From an uncultured Bacteroidales bacterium (GTDB lineage Bacteria; Bacteroidota; Bacteroidia; Bacteroidales; Bacteroidaceae), in the NCBI GenBank assembly GCA_902799685.1, contig CADCBO010000003.1:186001-250000 (forward strand): 64,000 nucleotides of DNA. The letters run 5' to 3'. Position numbers and translations under genes: made by a program. Below the pieces are notes generated by a model. The model had not been told where the DNA came from and searched no databases. It was given only the letters and a program-made list of their open reading frames with translations. This document shows positions 59,664 through 64,000 of this stretch, piece after piece; position 1 is the stretch's first letter; the number at the start of each line of letters is the position of its first letter.

Positions 59664-60424
59664 AACTCACATTCCTTGGAACAGGAACATCAATAGGCGT
59701 ACCCGAGATGCGCTGCCACTGTCAGACATGCATGTCGGCAGATCCGCATGACAAGCGTCTGCGCACATCGGCCCTGATAGAGACAGGCACTACAACAATA
59801 GTTATTGACTGTGGTCCTGACTTCCGTCAGCAGACTTTAAGAATAGGTGTTGAAAATATTGATGCCGTGTTACTTACGCATGAACATTATGACCATGTGG
59901 GAGGCTTGGATGACCTGCGTCCTTACTGTACTGACAAGGTAATTCCGGTGTATGCCGAACAGAATGTGATACGTCATGTAATGGAGCGTATGCCTTATTG
60001 CTTCGGCAGTGAAAAGAAACCGCGTACGCCGACAATGGAACTGCGTGAAATCAAACCGGGAGAAAGGTTTACCATAGGTGATCTGGAAATACTTCCGCTA
60101 CGCGTATGGCATGGTACTATGCCGATAGTGGGATTCAGAATAGGCGGATTGACCTATATTACTGACATGAAAACAATGGATGAAGATATGTTCAGACTGA
60201 TAGAAGGAACTCAAACGCTGGTGGTTAACGCCTTGCACACCAAGGAGCATCCTACGCACCAGAACGTGCGTCAGGCGGTGTTGTTTGCCGAGCGGGTGGG
60301 TGCGCGTGAGACATATTTCATCCACATGAGCCATCGTGCCGGCATGCACGCTATCATGAATGCAAAATTTCCTCCTCACGTACAGTTTGCGTACGATGGA
60401 CAGACAATAATAATTGAGAATTGA
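59660..60424 (+). CDS. MBL-fold metallohydrolase (PhnP-like)
   Basis: 254 aa. LGTGTSIGVPE, the CHCQTC cysteine-rich stretch, LLTHEHYDHVGG (HxHxDH) and FIHMSHRAG are typical of the PhnP-like phosphodiesterase group. It probably cleaves a cyclic or nucleotide phosphodiester. The last residues IEN and the TGA stop are encoded by the first unit of the repeat at 60411. Co-transcribed with murB. Confidence 0.85.
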   Translation: MKLTFLGTGTSIGVPEMRCHCQTCMSADPHDKRLRTSALIETGTTTIVIDCGPDFRQQTLRIGVENIDAVLLTHEHYDHVGGLDDLRPYCTDKVIPVYAEQNVIRHVMERMPYCFGSEKKPRTPTMELREIKPGERFTIGDLEILPLRVWHGTMPIVGFRIGGLTYITDMKTMDEDMFRLIEGTQTLVVNALHTKEHPTHQNVRQAVLFAERVGARETYFIHMSHRAGMHAIMNAKFPPHVQFAYDGQTIIIEN

Positions 60425-60505
60425 AAATTGAGAATTGACCATGCGGTGCGTTATACGCAGGTTATGCGTAATAATTCTCAATTTTCAATTCTCAACTCTC
60501 AATTT
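60411..60505. repeat. AATTGAGAATTG element with GACCATGCGGTGCGTT core (copy C)
   Basis: Left arm AATTGAGAATTGAAAATTGA, core GACCATGCGGTGCGTT then a TACGCA-GGTTA-TGCGTA hairpin, and right arm AATTCTCAATTTTCAATTCT. The left arm provides the stop of the MBL gene. Confidence 0.78.
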
Positions 60506-60509
60506 ATTT

Positions 60510-60539
60510 TTTGTAGTCCGTTAGAATATGTTATCTTTG
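60510..60539 (+). promoter_or_regulatory. Promoter of the Na/Pi cotransporter gene
   Basis: TTTG (60510-60513), an 18-bp spacer and TATCTTTG (60532-60539): a good match to the Bacteroides -33/-7 pattern. Confidence 0.65.
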
Positions 60540-60600
60540 TCTCGAATTTTAGAGGTATTTTTAATTGACGCACCAACTGGGTGCAAAAACTACACAAAAA

Positions 60601-62352
60601 GTGAATACAGTTTACCAAATTCTTACGATGCTCGGCTGCCTGGCCCTTTTCCTTTGGGGCATGAATTTGATGAGCAGCAGCCTTCAGAGATTTGCAGGCA
60701 AGGGCTTGCGTTCCTTTATTGAGAAAATGACTTCAAACACCGGTAAATGTCTTTTTACCGGTTTTTTAGTTACCGTTCTCGTGCAGTCATCAACCGCCAC
60801 GACACTTATGCTGGTAAGTTTCGTGAATGCCGGACTCATGACGTTGCGCAGTGCCATTGGCGTGATTATGGGTGCCAATATAGGTACAACGGTAACCGCG
60901 TGGCTGTTTGCCGTCAGTATGGACGGTTCATTCAGTCTTGGAGCAGTTGCAATTCCGCTTATTTTTGTGGGGTTCGTGCTGACATCATTCTTCAAGAAGC
61001 AGAAGACCAAGGATTTCGGTTCGTTCCTGATAGGATTTGCATTCCTGTTCCTGGGTCTGAGCATGCTTAAAGATACATCTTATCCGTTGCTTTCAAGTGA
61101 GGCTGTACGTAATTTCCTGGCGCCTATAACAGATATGAAGTTAAGCACCGTACTCTTTATTCTCATAGGTGCTGTCATGACATTCTGCCTACAGTCTTCG
61201 GCTGCAGCCACCAGTATTACCATGCTTCTTCTGGCTTGCGGTGTGATTACATTCCCCAATGCAGTAGCGTTCATCCTGGGTGAGAATATAGGAACTACAA
61301 TTACCTCAAACCTGGCTGCAACATCAACCAATGTGAGTTCCAAGCGTACGGCACGTGCGCACCTGGTCTTCAACCTGTTCGGTTCTATATTGGTTATTGC
61401 CCTGTTCAGGCCTTATATGATGCTTAATGCCCGCATCGTCGAGGCATTCGGATTCCCTAATCCCCTTACAGCCGATTTCAGTATCCTTTCACTTACGGGA
61501 CTGGAGGGCGAAGCTTTGAAAGCCCAGACCACCTTGGCAAGCAGTCTGCCTTACAGCGTCGCTATAGTACACTCGCTGTTCAACATAATCACTACACTTG
61601 TCCTGGTATGGTTCATCCCGCAGCTTGAGAAACTTGTCATGAAGATGGTTCCCAACAAGGAGGAGGAGAAAGAGGTGTTCCATCTGGTTTATATCGGCAA
61701 GGGTAACGCCAATCTGGCTGAGTTGTCTATCACTGAGGCACGCAAGGAGATAAACCACTATGCTGAGATATGCACAAAGGGATTCGGTTATGTACGTCAA
61801 GCCATCGATACCTCCGAGAACGACGGTTTTGAGGAATTCCGCCAGAAACTGGTCAAATATGAGGAGATAACAGACCGCATTGAGTTTGAGATTGCCACCT
61901 ATCTGAACCAGGTTAGCCAGAATGACATATCCGAGCAGGCCCGTTTGCAGATCAAGGCCTATTTCAAGATTATTGGTGAGTTGGAGTCATTAGGCGATTC
62001 CGGTGAGGCCATATCGCGTCTGCTGCAGCGTAAGCGTGACCATGAGAAGGTGTTTGACAAACTGATGCAGGAGCGTATTCATGAGATGCTTGATACCATG
62101 CAGAAAGCCTATGAGGTGATGAACCAGAACCTTAAAGCACCTGTGCTTACCGATATATCGAACGCCTATCAGGCTGAGGATGCCATCAACAATATGCGTG
62201 ACAGTCTGCGCGAGGAGCACCTGAAGAACATGGAGGTCAAGTCTTATGACTATACCGCAGGCGTATATTACTTTGACCTGATTCAGGAACTGGAAACCAT
62301 GGGAGACTTCATGATCAATATCTCCCAGGCTTTGGTGGGATTGAATATTTAA
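60601..62352 (+). CDS. Na/Pi cotransporter family protein with PhoU-like domain
   Basis: The family N-terminus (NTVYQILTMLGCLALFLWGMN) points to GTG 60601 as the start, since no ATG lies upstream in frame; 583 aa. Two internally repeated QSS motifs (VLVQSSTATTLML and FCLQSSAAATSITML) with GANIGTT/GENIGTT mark the NptA/PF02690 transporter, and the last ~220 residues form a helical PhoU-like domain. Imports phosphate with sodium, or possibly regulates phosphate flux. Confidence 0.9.
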   Translation: MNTVYQILTMLGCLALFLWGMNLMSSSLQRFAGKGLRSFIEKMTSNTGKCLFTGFLVTVLVQSSTATTLMLVSFVNAGLMTLRSAIGVIMGANIGTTVTAWLFAVSMDGSFSLGAVAIPLIFVGFVLTSFFKKQKTKDFGSFLIGFAFLFLGLSMLKDTSYPLLSSEAVRNFLAPITDMKLSTVLFILIGAVMTFCLQSSAAATSITMLLLACGVITFPNAVAFILGENIGTTITSNLAATSTNVSSKRTARAHLVFNLFGSILVIALFRPYMMLNARIVEAFGFPNPLTADFSILSLTGLEGEALKAQTTLASSLPYSVAIVHSLFNIITTLVLVWFIPQLEKLVMKMVPNKEEEKEVFHLVYIGKGNANLAELSITEARKEINHYAEICTKGFGYVRQAIDTSENDGFEEFRQKLVKYEEITDRIEFEIATYLNQVSQNDISEQARLQIKAYFKIIGELESLGDSGEAISRLLQRKRDHEKVFDKLMQERIHEMLDTMQKAYEVMNQNLKAPVLTDISNAYQAEDAINNMRDSLREEHLKNMEVKSYDYTAGVYYFDLIQELETMGDFMINISQALVGLNI

Positions 62353-62487
62353 ATTGAGAATTGAGAGTTGAGAATTGAGAATTATAAAAAAGCGGGCGAA
62401 AAATTTCGCTCGCTTTTTTAATGTCGCGGGAATTAACGCAGGTGCTTGTTAATTCTCAATTCTCAACTCTCAACTCTCAATTCTCAA
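62352..62487. repeat. AATTGAGAATTG element with embedded terminator (copy D)
   Basis: Arms of AATTGAGAATTG units surround a terminator hairpin and the AATGTCGCGGGAATTAACGC block also found (inverted) in copy A at 36591. It separates convergent genes. Confidence 0.8.
62386..62419. terminator. Bidirectional terminator between the Na/Pi gene and the AsmA-like gene
   Basis: AAAAAAGCGGGCGAAA pairs with TTTCGCTCGCTTTTTT (one mismatch), with A and T tracts on both sides. Confidence 0.85.
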
Positions 62488-64000
62488 TTATCTGACATTG
62501 CCGCGGAGTGTGTTCAGAATATCCTCTTTCATTTGAAGAACCTTCTCCTCGGTATTGCCGCGTTTGGACGGCTTGTAGAGCTTGTCATACTTGGGACGGC
62601 CCACCTTGATATGTTTGAGCGGAGACTCGGTTATACCGTTTATCGGGCCGCTGACGGTAACGCCCAAGCGTATGGGAAGCGGGCATTCTATCAGTGAAAC
62701 ATTGTAGCTGCAGCTAAGATCCTTGTTGATGTTGTGCCGGCCGCTTACTATTGCTTCGTAGCGGTCCATCTTGATGCGGGTAGGATAGAGGTCCACCTTG
62801 TCACGCAGTACCTGAAGCTCAACATCAAGGCTGTCAACGACATTACGGGCATCCTTGCTCATAAGGAGCTTTTTCTTGATGCTGTTGAAGATTTCATTAT
62901 CCAATACCACCAGGTCTTTGCCTTCTATGGCAGCAGCGCCTATAAGCGTTGACATGACAGGGAAATAGTCTCCATGCTCTTTGGTGTCGGGTTCCAGGAA
63001 TGTCTCGGCTGCCAGATGGAACTGTGCCTTGCCGGAGAATGCCTTAAGCATGGGAACTATAGAGTCAACAGCAGGGATGAGATCTATAAGTTCATCAATT
63101 TCAATATCAAGCAGGTGGAAATCAAGTTCCATGAAACGGTCCTCTATCGACGGGGTCTTGTAGATGGCGGTAAGCTGCATCTCGGCAGCCTTCGATGAGA
63201 ATCCAAGCTCCTGCAGCACGGCAACGCCGTCCCTGATGGTAATGTCTCCACCTACGTTGTTGAATATGTTGTCATTGAAATTGATTTCCGACAGGTTTGT
63301 GTAGAGGGTAAGGTCAATACCTTTGGGAACCATGAACGGACCACCGCTTATGGTGTCCTTGCCAGCCTCTATGTCATCGGCAGTCTTCTGCGCGGCCTCC
63401 ACGCTTTCTGCATCGGCTCCGGCCAGACTCATGAGCCTGTTGACGTCAACGTAATCAGATTCCAGGAAAAGCTCTCCTGTGAGCAGTCCCGTACCGTCTA
63501 AGTAGGCACCTATGTTATATACGTCGCCCCACAGCATGATGTCCGAATTGTCCAGCTCCACACGACAGTCATTGATGTTGAAACGGCCAAGAGAGAAGTC
63601 CATATCCAATTGTGGAACTAAGATAGGCTCCTCAAGCATCTCAATATTGGCATCGGCCATGGTCATCTTGATCTGGGGATTCCATTTGAGCAGCATGTCA
63701 TCCTTGGACTCGTCATACTGTGCCATGGCGTGTATGGTTGAATTGCCCAAGGTGGCGTTTATGGTATTTCCTATGGCGGCCGACAAATCATTGAATGCCA
63801 CATTAGCCATCATGGCGGTTGTTTTCTCTGCTGGAGCAAGAGTTATGCTGATGTCAGCATTGTCCATGGCACCGGAAATGGTGTCCATGTCGGCCCTGAG
63901 TTTTTCGGCACGAAGGTCCAGTAGGATGTTCATCTTGTTGGTTTCTTCGTTGAAACCTGCCACCGACGCATTCAGGTCAAGATTGTCGAACGATGCGTTA
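62488..64000 (-). CDS. AsmA/TamB-like protein, N-terminus beyond the window
   Basis: The frame stays open to the right edge, giving at least 504 residues. The visible part is the C-terminal AsmA-like region: repeating amphipathic beta-strands (GELFLESDYVDVNRLMSL, GGDITIRDGVAVLQELGFSS, RIKMDRYEAIVSGRHNINKD) and a charged C-terminal tail LYKPSKRGNTEEKVLQMKED. AsmA-family proteins are thought to bridge inner and outer membranes and to move phospholipids. Confidence 0.83.
   Translation of the reverse strand, partial: NASFDNLDLNASVAGFNEETNKMNILLDLRAEKLRADMDTISGAMDNADISITLAPAEKTTAMMANVAFNDLSAAIGNTINATLGNSTIHAMAQYDESKDDMLLKWNPQIKMTMADANIEMLEEPILVPQLDMDFSLGRFNINDCRVELDNSDIMLWGDVYNIGAYLDGTGLLTGELFLESDYVDVNRLMSLAGADAESVEAAQKTADDIEAGKDTISGGPFMVPKGIDLTLYTNLSEINFNDNIFNNVGGDITIRDGVAVLQELGFSSKAAEMQLTAIYKTPSIEDRFMELDFHLLDIEIDELIDLIPAVDSIVPMLKAFSGKAQFHLAAETFLEPDTKEHGDYFPVMSTLIGAAAIEGKDLVVLDNEIFNSIKKKLLMSKDARNVVDSLDVELQVLRDKVDLYPTRIKMDRYEAIVSGRHNINKDLSCSYNVSLIECPLPIRLGVTVSGPINGITESPLKHIKVGRPKYDKLYKPSKRGNTEEKVLQMKEDILNTLRGNVR

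Overview
The window looks like chromosomal DNA of a Bacteroidales bacterium, probably Prevotella- or Bacteroides-like. Evidence: an UpxY-type NusG antiterminator heading a long capsule operon, a hybrid two-component (HTCS) regulator beside GH115 and GH43 glycosidases, promoters of the Bacteroides type (-7 TAnnTTTG, sometimes -33 TTTG), weak Shine-Dalgarno sites, and AATTGAGAATTG-type intergenic repeats. No species can be named from sequence alone.

Layout. 1-1844 (minus): acyl-CoA synthetase (cut by the left edge) coupled to a PlsC-like acyltransferase. 1845-2463: no gene, but three palindromic elements, one a 233-bp structured element. 2464-30087 (plus): a capsule/exopolysaccharide locus of about 27 kb: nucleotidyltransferase-like protein, two tiny peptide ORFs (one frameshifted), UpxY, then about 26 closely packed genes. 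These include a fused hexapeptide acyltransferase-ACP-adenylation protein with an opine/saccharopine-type dehydrogenase; flippase, Wzy and a glycosyltransferase; three ATP-grasp ligases, a GNAT, a CapA protein, a MurB paralogue and a pyruvyltransferase; several acyltransferases and deacetylases; and a terminal module with PglD-like, two ACPs, two SDRs, an adenylating enzyme, KAS III, PglC-like and PglE-like proteins. 7.2-20 kb is visibly more AT-rich than the flanks, as is common in exchanged capsule loci.

30105-32421 (plus): HcyS/DUF39, NIL-ferredoxin and UPF0280, the anaerobic homocysteine set. 32477-44763: M6 metalloprotease, GH115, a glycine-rich CotH pair, SGNH esterase and an HTCS regulator, suggesting glucuronoxylan use; no SusC/SusD is present. 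44962-64000: mostly housekeeping genes (endonuclease IV, MutS2, DUF389, tRNA-Ser, GH43, TPR protein, Pgk, serine acetyltransferase, Nth, PheS, MurB, MBL hydrolase, Na/Pi cotransporter, AsmA-like protein cut by the right edge).

Most interesting: (1) the capsule locus seems to encode two separate carrier-protein routes for custom acyl or aminoacyl groups on sugars, plus a MurB/ATP-grasp set that could build a lactyl-amino-acid decoration resembling a peptidoglycan stem; (2) two intergenic elements (2168-2400 and 44760-44959) share a short conserved core inside long, locus-specific self-complementary arms, as expected of an undescribed structured RNA or mobile palindromic family; (3) a pair of small Y-x-x-P...I-L-x-x-S-G peptides in the capsule leader. 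All identities are from reading the translations; no database search or folding was run.
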